From Phytohabitans flavus (GTDB lineage: Bacteria; Actinomycetota; Actinomycetes; Mycobacteriales; Micromonosporaceae), in the NCBI RefSeq assembly GCF_011764545.1, contig NZ_AP022870.1, positions 4,262,001 through 4,326,000 of the forward strand: DNA of 64,000 nucleotides, given 5' to 3'. Below are positions 44,682 to 53,263 of this stretch, piece after piece. The stretch's first letter is position 1. Each line of letters begins with the position of its first letter. Position numbers and translations under genes: made by a program. The notes under the pieces are model-generated. The model was not told where the DNA came from and searched no databases. It worked only from the letters and a program-made list of their open reading frames with translations.

Positions 44682-46889
44682 CTAGGGGCGGAGCAGCTTG
44701 TCCGGGGTGATGGGGAGGTCGCGGACGCGGATGCCGATGGCGTGGTAGACGGCGTTGGCGATGCTGGCGTGTACGCCGACCGCGACCACCTCGCCCAGCC
44801 CCTTCGCGCCCAACGGATGCGCGTTGTAGTCGGGCTCCTCCACAAAGGACACGTCGATGTCGCCGACGTCGGCGTTGACCGGTACGTGGTAGTCGGTCAG
44901 GGCGGGCGCGATGAAGCGGCCGGTCACCGGGTCCGTGGCCAGGTCCTCCATCAGGGCACCGCCGAGCGCGTAGATGATGCCGCCCTGGGCCTGGTTTCGC
45001 GCGGTCTTCGGGTTGAGTACCCGGCCGACCGCGAAGACGCCGACGTGCCGGGTGACCCGTACCCGCCGCAGGGTGTCGTCGATGCGTACCTCGGTGAAGT
45101 GGGCGCCGAACGTGGCGTACGCGAAGCGGGGGTCGGCGCCGGCCGGGTCGTGGAATCCCTGCTCCACTATGGAGCGCCGGCCGTTGCGGCGGAGCAGGTC
45201 GCGGTACGTCTCGCCGCGGCGTGGGACGTCCACATCGTACAATCGGCCGCGAGCGGCGCCGACCCGCTCGGCGGGTAGGCCGTGCAGGGGTGAGCGCGGG
45301 TCGGCGACCGCGAGCCGGGCCGCGGCCTGCCGTGCCCGGAGCGCCGCCAGGTGCACCGCCGTGCCGGTGCTGCCGGTCGTGCGCGAGCCGGACGTTGGCG
45401 CGGACTCCGGCAGCGTGGTGTCGCCGCTGCGGATGTCCACTTGGGACGGTGCGATGCCGGTACCGTCGGCGGCGATCTGGGTGAGTGTGGTGAGGTTGCC
45501 GGTGCCGATCTCCGGGGCGGCCGTGCGCACCTCGGCGCTGCCGTCGTCGCGGATCTCGACGGCGGCGCGCGCGGCGGCGTGGTGCTCCAGCCGCTGGGCG
45601 GACGACATGCCGAAGCCGACCCAGTCGGCACCGTCGCGCATCATCCGCGGGCGGGGTGCGCGCCGCTCCCACCCGAAGCGCTCGGCGCCCACGTCGTAGC
45701 ACTCCAGCAGCTGCTTGCCACTCCATGGGCGGCCGAGCAGCGGGTGTACGGCGAGGTGGTTGCGGCGGCGCAGCTCGATCGGGTCCAGCTCCAGCGCGTA
45801 CGCCATCTCGTCGAGCGCGCTGCCCACCGCGAACATCCCGGGGCCGTCGCCGGGCGTGCGCATCGTGGCCGGGGCCGGCATGTGCATGCCCGCGACCTCG
45901 ACGCGGACGCCGACCGAGCGGAGGGCGTACACGGTGCCGGTCGGCGAAATCGCGGCCTCGGGGCGGTCGAAGAGGACCGGCGTGCCGTTGACGGTGTGGT
46001 GGGTGATGGCCTGGAGCGTGCCGTCGCGGTTGGCGCCGACCCGCAGCCGCTGGATGATGGGCGGCTGGTGGCCGTGGCAGGTGAAGACCTGCTTGCGCGT
46101 GACCACGAGCTGGACCGGCCGTCCCACCTGGCGGGCGGCCACGGCGGCGAGGAGGGTGTGCGCCCACACCGCGGTCTTGTTGCCGAACGCGCCACCCACC
46201 AAAGTGGACACGACCCGCACCCGGTCCGGCGGCAGGCCGAGCGCGCCGGCGATGACCGGGCGGTCGAGGTGGACCTGCTGGCTCGTCTCGTGCACGGTCA
46301 GCGAGCCGCCGTCCCAGTGGGCGAGCGTCGCGTTCGGCTCCATCGGGGCGTGGCTGTTGTAGGGCGTGCGGTACTCCAGGTCGAGGCGCACGTCCGCGGC
46401 CGCCAGCCGGGCCTCGGGGTCGCCGAGCGCGAGCAGGGTCGGAAACTCGGGCTCGAAGCGCCACACGGGCTGGTGCGCGTCCGGCAGCGCGGCGTCCAAT
46501 GTGGGCACGGCTGGGCGGGTCTCGTAGTCGACCGCCACCAGGCCCGCGGCGTGCGCGGCCTGCTCGCGGGTGCCGGCGACGACCACCGCGAGGTACTGGC
46601 CGTGGTGGTGGATGTGCTCGTCGGCGAGAGGGAAGCGGGTCTCCACGTACCGCAGGGCGGCCGGCGTGCTGTGCCACTGTGGACGGTTGAGGTGGGTGAT
46701 GACGGCGAGCACGCCGGGTGCCGCCTCGGCGCGGGCGGTGTCGATGGCGCGCACCCGGCCGGCGGAGACCGCGCTGCTCATCAGCGCCGCGTACACCATG
46801 CCGGGCAGGCGGGTGTCGGCGGTGTAGCGGGCCGCGCCGGTCACCTTGTCGCGGGCCTCCACCCGGCTCAGGGGCCTCCCGATTGCCAT
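44682..46889 (-). CDS. Molybdenum-cofactor subunit of PaoABC-like aldehyde/xanthine dehydrogenase
   Basis: 735 residues from ATG 46889. Xanthine oxidase family large subunit: RVEARDKVTGAARYTAD, TLVGGAFGNKT (cofactor contact), MRTPGDGPGMFAVGSALDEMAYALELDP and the C-terminal GAKGLGEVV whose Glu is the catalytic base of the family. It binds the molybdopterin cytosine dinucleotide and oxidises the substrate, passing electrons to the two partner subunits. The ATG overlaps the stop of the FAD subunit gene (ATGA). It has no signal peptide, which fits co-export with the Tat-bearing iron-sulfur subunit. Substrate probably an aldehyde (by analogy with PaoC). Confidence 0.87.
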   Translation of the reverse strand: MAIGRPLSRVEARDKVTGAARYTADTRLPGMVYAALMSSAVSAGRVRAIDTARAEAAPGVLAVITHLNRPQWHSTPAALRYVETRFPLADEHIHHHGQYLAVVVAGTREQAAHAAGLVAVDYETRPAVPTLDAALPDAHQPVWRFEPEFPTLLALGDPEARLAAADVRLDLEYRTPYNSHAPMEPNATLAHWDGGSLTVHETSQQVHLDRPVIAGALGLPPDRVRVVSTLVGGAFGNKTAVWAHTLLAAVAARQVGRPVQLVVTRKQVFTCHGHQPPIIQRLRVGANRDGTLQAITHHTVNGTPVLFDRPEAAISPTGTVYALRSVGVRVEVAGMHMPAPATMRTPGDGPGMFAVGSALDEMAYALELDPIELRRRNHLAVHPLLGRPWSGKQLLECYDVGAERFGWERRAPRPRMMRDGADWVGFGMSSAQRLEHHAAARAAVEIRDDGSAEVRTAAPEIGTGNLTTLTQIAADGTGIAPSQVDIRSGDTTLPESAPTSGSRTTGSTGTAVHLAALRARQAAARLAVADPRSPLHGLPAERVGAARGRLYDVDVPRRGETYRDLLRRNGRRSIVEQGFHDPAGADPRFAYATFGAHFTEVRIDDTLRRVRVTRHVGVFAVGRVLNPKTARNQAQGGIIYALGGALMEDLATDPVTGRFIAPALTDYHVPVNADVGDIDVSFVEEPDYNAHPLGAKGLGEVVAVGVHASIANAVYHAIGIRVRDLPITPDKLLRP

Positions 46890-47863
46890 CACTTCACCAG
46901 CAGCTCGGTCAGGGCACGGCGCACGACACCGCGGACAAGCTCCACTTTGTACGCGTTGTCCGGGCGAGGGGCAGCCCCGGCGGTCGCCGCCTCCGCCGCC
47001 GCCTCGATGGCCGCCGCGTCCAGGCGCCGGCCGCGCAGCGCGCTCTCCGCCGTGTGCGCCCGCCACGGCTTCGGGGCCACACCGCCGAGGCAGACGCGGG
47101 CGTCGCGGACCACGCCGCGTTCACTGTGGACGGCCACGGCGGCGGAGGCGAGCGCGAACGCGTACGAGGCGCGCTCGCGGAACTTGACGTACGTCGAGCG
47201 GGCCGCGAACGGACTGGCCGGCACCTCGACCGCCACGACAAGCTCGCCGTCGCGCAGGGCGTGCTCCACGTGCGGGGTGTCGCCGGGCAGGCGGTGCAGG
47301 TCGCCGACCGGGATGCGGCGGGTGCCCCGAGCGCCCTCGACCACCACGGTCGCGTCGAGGGCGAGCAGGGCCACCGCGCAGTCCGAGGGATGTACCGCGA
47401 TGCACGCCGCGCTCGTGCCGAAGATGCCGAGCAGCCGCCCGTCCCCCTCGATGGCGGCGCAGCCGGTGCCGGGCTCGCGCCGACCGCAGGCAAACTCGGG
47501 CAGCCGGAAGTACGGGCACCGCACGCCCTGGAGCAGGTTGCCGCCGAAGGTCGCCCGGTTGCGGATCTGCGGTGACGCGCCGGACCGCAGCGCCCGTACG
47601 AGCACCGGGTACGCCGCCGCGAGGCGCGGGTCGTCGACCGCGTTGCGGCACAGGGCGCCGATCCGCACGCCGTCGCGGCTCCACCGCAGCCCGTCGAGCG
47701 GGAGACCGTTGATGTCGACGAGGCGCGCCGGTGTCCGTACCCGATCGCGGAGGAGGGTGACAAGGTCGGTGCCGCCGGCGATGATCTCGGCGTCCGGGTG
47801 GGTGGCGATCAGCCGCAGCGCCTCGCGGACCGTGCCCGGACGCTTGTACTCGAACGTGTCCAC
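46889..47863 (-). CDS. FAD-binding subunit of PaoABC-like dehydrogenase
   Basis: 324 residues from GTG 47863 (MDTFEYKRPGTVREAL). IIAGGTDLVTLLR is the FAD-binding loop; RNRATFGGNLLQG is the second FAD contact. The insert RCPYFRLPEFACGRREPGTGCAA carries the cysteines that in PaoB bind an extra [4Fe-4S] cluster, which separates this group from ordinary CoxM-type subunits. The C-terminal CO-dehydrogenase flavoprotein domain ends RALTELLVK. Start and stop both overlap the neighbouring genes, so the three subunits are translationally coupled. Confidence 0.87.
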   Translation of the reverse strand: MDTFEYKRPGTVREALRLIATHPDAEIIAGGTDLVTLLRDRVRTPARLVDINGLPLDGLRWSRDGVRIGALCRNAVDDPRLAAAYPVLVRALRSGASPQIRNRATFGGNLLQGVRCPYFRLPEFACGRREPGTGCAAIEGDGRLLGIFGTSAACIAVHPSDCAVALLALDATVVVEGARGTRRIPVGDLHRLPGDTPHVEHALRDGELVVAVEVPASPFAARSTYVKFRERASYAFALASAAVAVHSERGVVRDARVCLGGVAPKPWRAHTAESALRGRRLDAAAIEAAAEAATAGAAPRPDNAYKVELVRGVVRRALTELLVK

Positions 47864-48438
47864 TACTCCCCCTCGCGTGACAGGTGCGCGGCGGCCTCGA
47901 TGGCGTCGCGGATGTTGCTGTACGCGGCGCAGCGGCACAGGTTTCCGCTCATCAGCTCGGGGATCTCGGCCGCCGTCACGCGGGGCCGCTCGGCCAGCAG
48001 CCCGACCGCCGACATGATCTGCCCGGACGTGCAGAATCCGCACTGGAACCCGTCGTGGTCGACGAAAGCCCGCTGCACCGGGTGCAGCCGGTCCCCTTCG
48101 GCCAGGCCCTCCACAGTGGTCACCTCGCTCCCCTCGTGCATCACCGCGAGGGTGAGGCAGGACAGGACGCGGCGGCCGTCGAGCAGCACCGTGCACGCGC
48201 CACAGGCACCCTGGTCGCAGCCCTTCTTGGTACCGGTGAGGCGGAGCCGGTCGCGCAGGGTGTCCAGCAGGCTCGCCCGTACGTCGACCTCCAGCCGCAC
48301 GCGGTCGCCGTTTACCACCAGCGTGAGGATCTCGGGCTTCGCCCCGCTCGCCTCGGCGCGCACGGGCGGGGCGGCCAGGCCGGCGCCTAGGGAGAGCCCG
48401 CCCGCCAGCACCGTCCGGCGACTCGTTCCTTCGGTCAT
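47863..48438 (-). CDS. Tat-exported [2Fe-2S] subunit of PaoABC-like dehydrogenase
   Basis: 191 residues from ATG 48438. The N-terminus MTEGTSRRTVLAGGLSLGAG is a twin-arginine signal. Two cluster motifs follow: CDQGACGACTVLLDGRRVLSC (plant-type) and CGFCTSGQ...LCRCAAY (second cluster). Transfers electrons from the molybdenum centre to the FAD subunit. The TAG overlaps the GTG of the next subunit by one base. Order 2Fe-2S, FAD, Mo is that of paoABC (yagTSR); the paoD-type cofactor-inserting chaperone gene is not in the window. Divergent partner upstream: none; a response regulator gene lies 98 bases away on the same strand. Confidence 0.87.
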   Translation of the reverse strand: MTEGTSRRTVLAGGLSLGAGLAAPPVRAEASGAKPEILTLVVNGDRVRLEVDVRASLLDTLRDRLRLTGTKKGCDQGACGACTVLLDGRRVLSCLTLAVMHEGSEVTTVEGLAEGDRLHPVQRAFVDHDGFQCGFCTSGQIMSAVGLLAERPRVTAAEIPELMSGNLCRCAAYSNIRDAIEAAAHLSREGE

Positions 48439-48535
48439 GAGACCCACGATGCCGGGGCGGCGCGGCGATTGACTCCTGCCGCTGGCCGCGGTGCGCGGGC
48501 CCGGGGAACGAGGGGGTCCTCCAAGTGGCCGGCCG

Positions 48536-49174
48536 TCAGATAGACCCCAGGTAGGCCAGGACGGCGCGGACGCGGCGGTGGCCGCCGTCGTCCGGAGCCA
48601 GGCCGAGCTTGGTGAAGATGTTGCCGATGTGCTTCTGCACCGCATTGCCGCTGACGTGCAGGCGGGCGGCGATCGTGTCGTTGTCGTGGCCCTCGGCCAT
48701 CAGCGCCAGCACCTCCCGCTCGCGTGGGGTCAGCGCGGCCACCGGGTCGCCGCGGGTCAGCAGCTGCGCGACCACCTCTGGGTCCAGCGCGGTGCCGCCG
48801 CGGGCCACGCGGGTCAGCGCGTCGACGAACTCGTCCACCCGGCTCACCCGGTCCTTCAGCAGGTAGCCCACGCCGCGCGGGGCGGCGGCGAGCAGTCTCG
48901 TGGCATACGCCTGCTCGACATACTGCGACAGGACCAGCACCGGCAGGTCGGGGTGGCGGCGGCGTGCCTCGATCGCGGCCCGGATGCCCTCGTCGCGGAA
49001 GCCGGGCGGCAGCCGCACGTCGACGATCGTGACGTCGGGGCGGTGCGCGTCGACGGCGGCCAGGAACGCCTCCGCGTCGGTGGCGACCGCGACGACCTCG
49101 CAGCCCTTGGTGCCGAGCAGCAGCTCCAGGCCGCTGGAGAGCAGCACGTTGTCTTCGGCGATCACGACCCGCAC
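48536..49174 (-). CDS. NarL/LuxR-type response regulator
   Basis: 212 residues from GTG 49174 (MRVVIAEDNVLLSSG). Receiver with TIVDVRLPPGF phospho-acceptor, HTH_LuxR LTPREREVLALMAEGHDNDTIAARL...NAVQKHIGNIFTKLGL. Overlaps the 3' end of its kinase gene by 13 bases, exactly as in the system at 20308-22133, and is alike throughout (SQYVEQAYATRLL, GVGYLLKDRV). The molybdenum dehydrogenase operon follows 98 bases downstream on the same strand and could be a target (inferred). Confidence 0.87.
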   Translation of the reverse strand: MRVVIAEDNVLLSSGLELLLGTKGCEVVAVATDAEAFLAAVDAHRPDVTIVDVRLPPGFRDEGIRAAIEARRRHPDLPVLVLSQYVEQAYATRLLAAAPRGVGYLLKDRVSRVDEFVDALTRVARGGTALDPEVVAQLLTRGDPVAALTPREREVLALMAEGHDNDTIAARLHVSGNAVQKHIGNIFTKLGLAPDDGGHRRVRAVLAYLGSI

Positions 49175-50285
49175 GGCAACTCCACCCCCACGACCGTGGG
49201 CCCGCCGGGCGGGCTGGTGACGGTGAGCCGGCCGTCGAGCGCCTCCGTCCGACGGCGGATGCCGGCCAGGCCGGTGCCCCGTGCTCGCTCGCGCCGCCGG
49301 CGCCGTCGTCGCGGACCTCAACAAGCAGGCGGTCGCCGGCCCGGCGGACCCGCACTGTCGCGCGGCTGGCCCGGCTGTGCTTGGCGACATTGGTCAGCGC
49401 CTCGGCGACCGCGAAGTAGGCGACCGCCTCGACCGCCGCCGGCACCGCGCCGAGGTCGCCGACGTCGAGGTCGGCCGGGACGCCGCCGCGCGCGGCCACC
49501 GCGCGCAGGGCGCCGGCGAGACCCTGGTCGGCCAGGATCGGCGGATACATCGTCCGGACCACCTCGCGCAGCTCGGTCATCGCCTCCTCGGTGCCCTCGT
49601 GCGCCTGCCGCAGCAGGTCGGCGACAGCCGGTGGCGCGTCGGGCAGCGCCTGCCGGGCGACGGCCAGCCGCATCGCGATCGCCACCAGCCGGGCCTGGGT
49701 GCCGTCGTGCAGGTCGCGCTCGATCCGGCGCAGCTCGGCGCCGTGCGCGTCGAGCACATCCGCGCGGGTGCGGGTCAGCTCGGCCACCCGGTCGGCGAGC
49801 CGCTCGGCCGCGGACGGGGCCAGCCCGGCCAGCGTGACGCGCGCGTGCAGGGCGGCCAGCGGTGGGAACAGGACTGCCGCGACCGCCGCGAGGATCGCGA
49901 GCTGCGCGGCGCCGAGGACCACCGCGCTCGCCCAGCCGGTCACCGCCACCTCGATCAGCAGGCGCGGCGGGTCGGCCGCCGGGAACAGCCACCACAGCGG
50001 CATCACGACGGCGGCGAGCAGCGCATTGCCGAGGCAGTAGAGCGCGAGCAGGCCGGCCGGCACGCCGATGGCCGTGTGCACCGCGAGCCACGGCAGGTAG
50101 CGATCGAGCCGCGCGGTCGGTGGTGGCGGCGGGCCGCCGCGCAGGGCCGCCGCCCGGCGCAGGTGCAGCACTGCCCAGCGCCGCCGCGGCACCGGGAGCC
50201 ACAGCAGCGCGAACGCAAGCACGGACGCCACTGCTGTGGGCAGGATGCCCAGCAGATACACCGTCGCCGTCCACGCTCGCCGCAC
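49162..50285 (-). CDS. NarL-family sensor histidine kinase, one frameshift
   Basis: About 374 residues from GTG 50285. Four to five membrane helices (about 10-150), then ELRRIERDLHDGTQARLVAI with the phospho-acceptor His, and HATPase_c (FAVAEALTNVAKHS, DDGAGGA). The frame breaks at about 49277-49280 (CACGGGGCACC needs five G): repaired, the end is GTGLAGIRRRTEALDG...GVELPCGS with TGA at 49162-49164. Paralogue of the kinase at 20308-21504, but without an attached MMPL gene. Divergent from the serine hydrolase at 50399. Confidence 0.82.
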
Positions 50286-50384
50286 CCGTAAACGTCTATC
50301 AGGGCGGCGACCTGCGGGGCACTACAGCCAGCTCTACCTTTCGACGGGTACCTCGCTGTATCGCTCCGGGCCCTCCGCCCGGCC

Positions 50385-50390
50385 TAGCGT
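50385..50390 (+). promoter_or_regulatory. -10 element TAGCGT, leaderless layout
   Basis: TAGCGT ends eight bases before ATG 50399 of the serine hydrolase gene. Confidence 0.5.
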
Positions 50391-50398
50391 CAGCGGCC

Positions 50399-51538
50399 AT
50401 GCGAACTCTTCTTCTCCTCGCCGCGGTCGCGTCCCTGGGCGTGCCCGCGCCAGACCTCCAGCCAGGCGTCGACGCGATCCACGCGCTGGGCCTGCCCGGC
50501 GCGCAGGCCCGCCTGGTCACCGAAGACGGGCGGCACGAGGTCGCCACGAGCGGCTTCGGCGACCTGGCCACCGGGCGTCCGGTGCCGCCGGACGGGCACT
50601 TCCGGGTCGCCAGCACCGGCAAGGCGTTCGTCGCCACGGTGGCTCTGCAGCTCGTCGGCGAAGGCCGGCTCCGCCTCGACGACCCGGTGGAGCGGTGGCT
50701 ACCGGGTGTCGTGCGCGGCAATGGCAACGACGGCCGGCGGATCACCGTGCGGCACCTGTTGCAGCACACGAGCGGCATCCACGACGACTTCCCCGACTAC
50801 ACGACGGAGGCCGACTTCCAGCGCCACCGGTACGACGTGTACACGCCCGCGCAGCTCGTCGCGCGGGCGGTGGCGCACCGGCCGGACTTCAAGCCGGGCC
50901 GGGGGTGGGGCTACTCCAGCACCGGCTACCTGCTGGTCGACATGATCATCGAGCGGGTCACCGGGCGGTCCTGGTGGACCGAGGTGGAGCACCGCGTCGT
51001 GCGTCCGCTGGGCCTGACCGGTACCTCGTGGCCGGGGCTCTCGCCGCTGGTGCCGCGGCCGCACGCGCGGGGGTACCAGGTGTTCGAGACCGGCCGCCAG
51101 GTCGACGTCACCGAGCAGGTGGTCGTGGATCCGGAGGCGGCGATCACGTCCACGACCCGCGACCTCAACACGTTCTTCCGGGCGCTGCTGGGCGGGCGGC
51201 TGCTGCGGCCGGCCCAGCTCGCCGCGATGACCCGTACCGTGCCGGTCGACCCGGGCCTGGCGGAGATCCTGCCCGGCGCCCGCTACGGCCTCGGCCTCTT
51301 CCAGCGCACGCTGCCCTGCGGCGGCGTCTACTGGGGACACCCGGGCGGCGGCGCCGGTTACGTCACGGACAGCGGGGTGACCGCGGACGGCCGGCGCAGC
51401 GTCGTGCTCTCGGTCAACGGTGTGCTCGGCAACGCGCCGGAGGACTTCATCCGGCAGCAACACGCGGCTGACGAGCTGGTCGAGGGCGCGCTGTGCGGGG
51501 CGGGCGGCGCAGAAACCACTCGGCCACAGCAAGGTTGA
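50399..51538 (+). CDS. Secreted serine beta-lactamase-like hydrolase (DD-peptidase/class C fold)
   Basis: 379 residues from ATG 50399. Signal peptide MRTLLLLAAVASLGVPAP. Catalytic motifs of the class C beta-lactamase/DD-carboxypeptidase family: ASTGKAF (SxxK, nucleophile Ser and general base Lys), GYSSTGY (YxS/N) and HPGGGAG (HxG). HTSGIHDDFPDY follows the usual HTSG segment. Probably an exported esterase or D-alanyl-D-alanine carboxypeptidase; antibiotic hydrolysis is possible but not shown by sequence. Its 3' end overlaps the convergent DUF2306 gene by 92 bases. Confidence 0.85.
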   Translation: MRTLLLLAAVASLGVPAPDLQPGVDAIHALGLPGAQARLVTEDGRHEVATSGFGDLATGRPVPPDGHFRVASTGKAFVATVALQLVGEGRLRLDDPVERWLPGVVRGNGNDGRRITVRHLLQHTSGIHDDFPDYTTEADFQRHRYDVYTPAQLVARAVAHRPDFKPGRGWGYSSTGYLLVDMIIERVTGRSWWTEVEHRVVRPLGLTGTSWPGLSPLVPRPHARGYQVFETGRQVDVTEQVVVDPEAAITSTTRDLNTFFRALLGGRLLRPAQLAAMTRTVPVDPGLAEILPGARYGLGLFQRTLPCGGVYWGHPGGGAGYVTDSGVTADGRRSVVLSVNGVLGNAPEDFIRQQHAADELVEGALCGAGGAETTRPQQG

Positions 51539-52108
51539 TCAGCCAGCCGGCCAGCATCAGCCCGGCGCGGCCGTTCGCGCCGGGCTGTTCGCCGCCGCTC
51601 GCGATCAGGTAGGGCGCGTGGGTGAACGCCTGTGTCCCGCGCCGAGGCCGATCGCGTAGGCGCGCACCATCCACGCCCGGTGCGGGCCGAAGTCGCGGCG
51701 CAACGCGGCGGCGAGGCCGAGCACGATAAACACCGCCATGGCCGAGCCGAAGACGACCCGCTCTCCGTTGACGATGGCGTTGTCGTGCGCCGGCAGGTCG
51801 TAGGCGAACGTCATCCACAGCCCGGAGAGGGCGACCGTCAGTCCACAGGGGACGAGCACCCGCCCGGCCCAGCGGTGCCAGCGCCGGCGGCGCAGGCTCG
51901 GTACGAACTGGAAGGCGCCGAGCCACGCGTAGATCACCGCGCCCACGATGTGCAGCACCACCGGCACCGGGTCGCCGACAAACCGGGCGTTGTCCGGGGT
52001 GACCTCCGGGCTGCTGCCCAGCTCGGTCACCCGCGCCGCCCCGGCGATCACCGGTACCAGGCCCAGCAGGATCAACGCGGCCGGTAGCCGCCACTCACGC
52101 AATGTCAT
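51447..52108 (-). CDS. DUF2306-like multi-pass membrane protein, one frameshift
   Basis: About 220 residues from ATG 52108. Six or so helices: LPAALILLGLVPVIAGAA, VPVVLHIVGAVIYAWLGAFQFVP, HRWAGRVLVPCGLTVALSGLWMT, VVFGSAMAVFIVLGLAAAL. HxxxGR within RRRRWHRWAGRVLVP and the HRAWM segment suggest heme- or quinone-binding histidines as in related families, but function is unknown. The frame breaks near 51643 (GCGGGACACAGG lacks one G); repaired, it reads GAGTQAFTHAPYLIASGGEQ...GLMLAGWLINLAVAEWFLRR. The C-terminus overlaps the convergent hydrolase gene. Confidence 0.72.
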
Positions 52109-52199
52109 GCCATCGATGGTGGCCGTCAGGCCCGGTGCGCCTCATCGGTACATGGGCCGCGACTCACCTCGCCCATGGTCGGGCTCGGGAGTCGTACTT

Positions 52200-52615
52200 T
52201 CAGCGGTCGCCGGTCACCATCCACTCGTCGCCGACCTTGGCTACCCGCAGCACCGTGATGCCCAGCGGGTTGGCGCCGACCTCGAGCCACCCGGTGTCGC
52301 CGGTCGGGGTGAGGCTCGTGTCACGCAGCTCCTCCCGCTGCCGGTCGGAGAGGCCGCCGAGCATCCGGTCCACGCCGTCCGGGCAGCTGCTGACCGCGTA
52401 CCGGGTGGCGATCTCCTGCCCGAAGGGCCGGGTCACCAGCGTGCAGGCGAACTCCCCGTCGCCGGTCGCGAGCGACCTGAGGTAGTTGCGCGCCGCGCCC
52501 TCGGCCGGATCGGTGCGCTGCCAGGCGTACCCGAGGCAACCGGCCACCACGACGGCGACGAAGGCGACCGCGAGCAGGGCGGCGCGGCGGCGGCGCGGCG
52601 GGTTACCCCGGGCAC
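52200..52615 (-). CDS. Small membrane-anchored extracytoplasmic protein (in-frame with the upstream regulator as written)
   Basis: About 139 residues if started at GTG 52615. A basic N-terminus (RRRRAALL), one membrane helix (AVAFVAVVVAGCLGYAW), then an outside domain DPAEGAARNYLRSLATGDGEFACTLV...ELRDTSLTPTGDTGWLEVGANP...VGDEWMVTGDR, which looks like the NTF2-like lumazine/DUF4878 class of secreted cone folds. As printed, it continues the response regulator frame without a stop. A single missing C in GTGCCCGGGGTAACC (about 52607-52612) would both end the regulator at TAA 52603-52605 and place this protein in frame with GTG 52615, so two overlapping genes are the better reading. Confidence 0.6.
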
Positions 52616-53263
52616 GGGTGCGGTTTGTCTCGTACGCCCACATCGCGATCTCGACCCGGTTACGCACGCCGAGCTTCGTCATCAGGCTGGTGATGTGCGA
52701 CTTGACGGTGCTCAGCGTGATGAACAGCTCGTCGGCGATCTCCTTGTTCGTCCGACCACGGGCGACCGCGACAAGCACCTGCTCCTCGCGGTCGGTGAGC
52801 GCCTCGATCGGCTGCTTCGGCGGCGCGGCCGGGACGGTGTCGGCGAACGCCTTCAGCAGCCGGGTCGTCACGCTCGGCGCGATCAGCGCGTCGCCCTTGG
52901 CTGCCGCGTGCACGGCCTGCGCGAGCAGCGCGGGGCCGGCCTCCTTGAGCAGGAAGCCGCGGGCGCCGGCACGCAGCGCCGAGTACACGTAGTCGTCCAG
53001 GTCGAAGGTGGTGATGACGACGACCGCCAGCGGATCGGCGACCGAAGGGCCGGCGAGCGCCCGGGTCGCCTCGATGCCGTCCATGCCCGGCATCCGGATG
53101 TCCAGCAGGCATACGTCGGGCGGAGCCGCTGGGCGAGCTCGACCGCGCGCCGCCCGTCGCTGGCCTCGCCGACCACCTCGATGTCCGGCTGCGCGTTCAG
53201 GATCATGGTGAGACCGGTACGGACGATCTCCTGGTCGTCCGCGACAAGCACACGCACACTCAC
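52603..53263 (-). CDS. NarL/LuxR-type response regulator, one internal frameshift
   Basis: About 221 residues from GTG 53263. Receiver MSVRVLVADDQEIVRTG and, after the break near 53120 (CCGCCCGACG, one C short), DVCLLDIRMPGMDGIEATRAL with the phospho-acceptor Asp, ITTFDLDDYVYSALRAGARGFLLKEA, then HTH_LuxR LTDREEQVLVAVARGRTNKEIADELFITLSTVKSHITSLMTKLGVRNRVEIAMWAYE. Start overlaps the kinase stop by four bases. The end is placed at the TAA 52603-52605 that one further lost C would restore; otherwise the protein is fused to a membrane-anchored domain. Confidence 0.82.
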
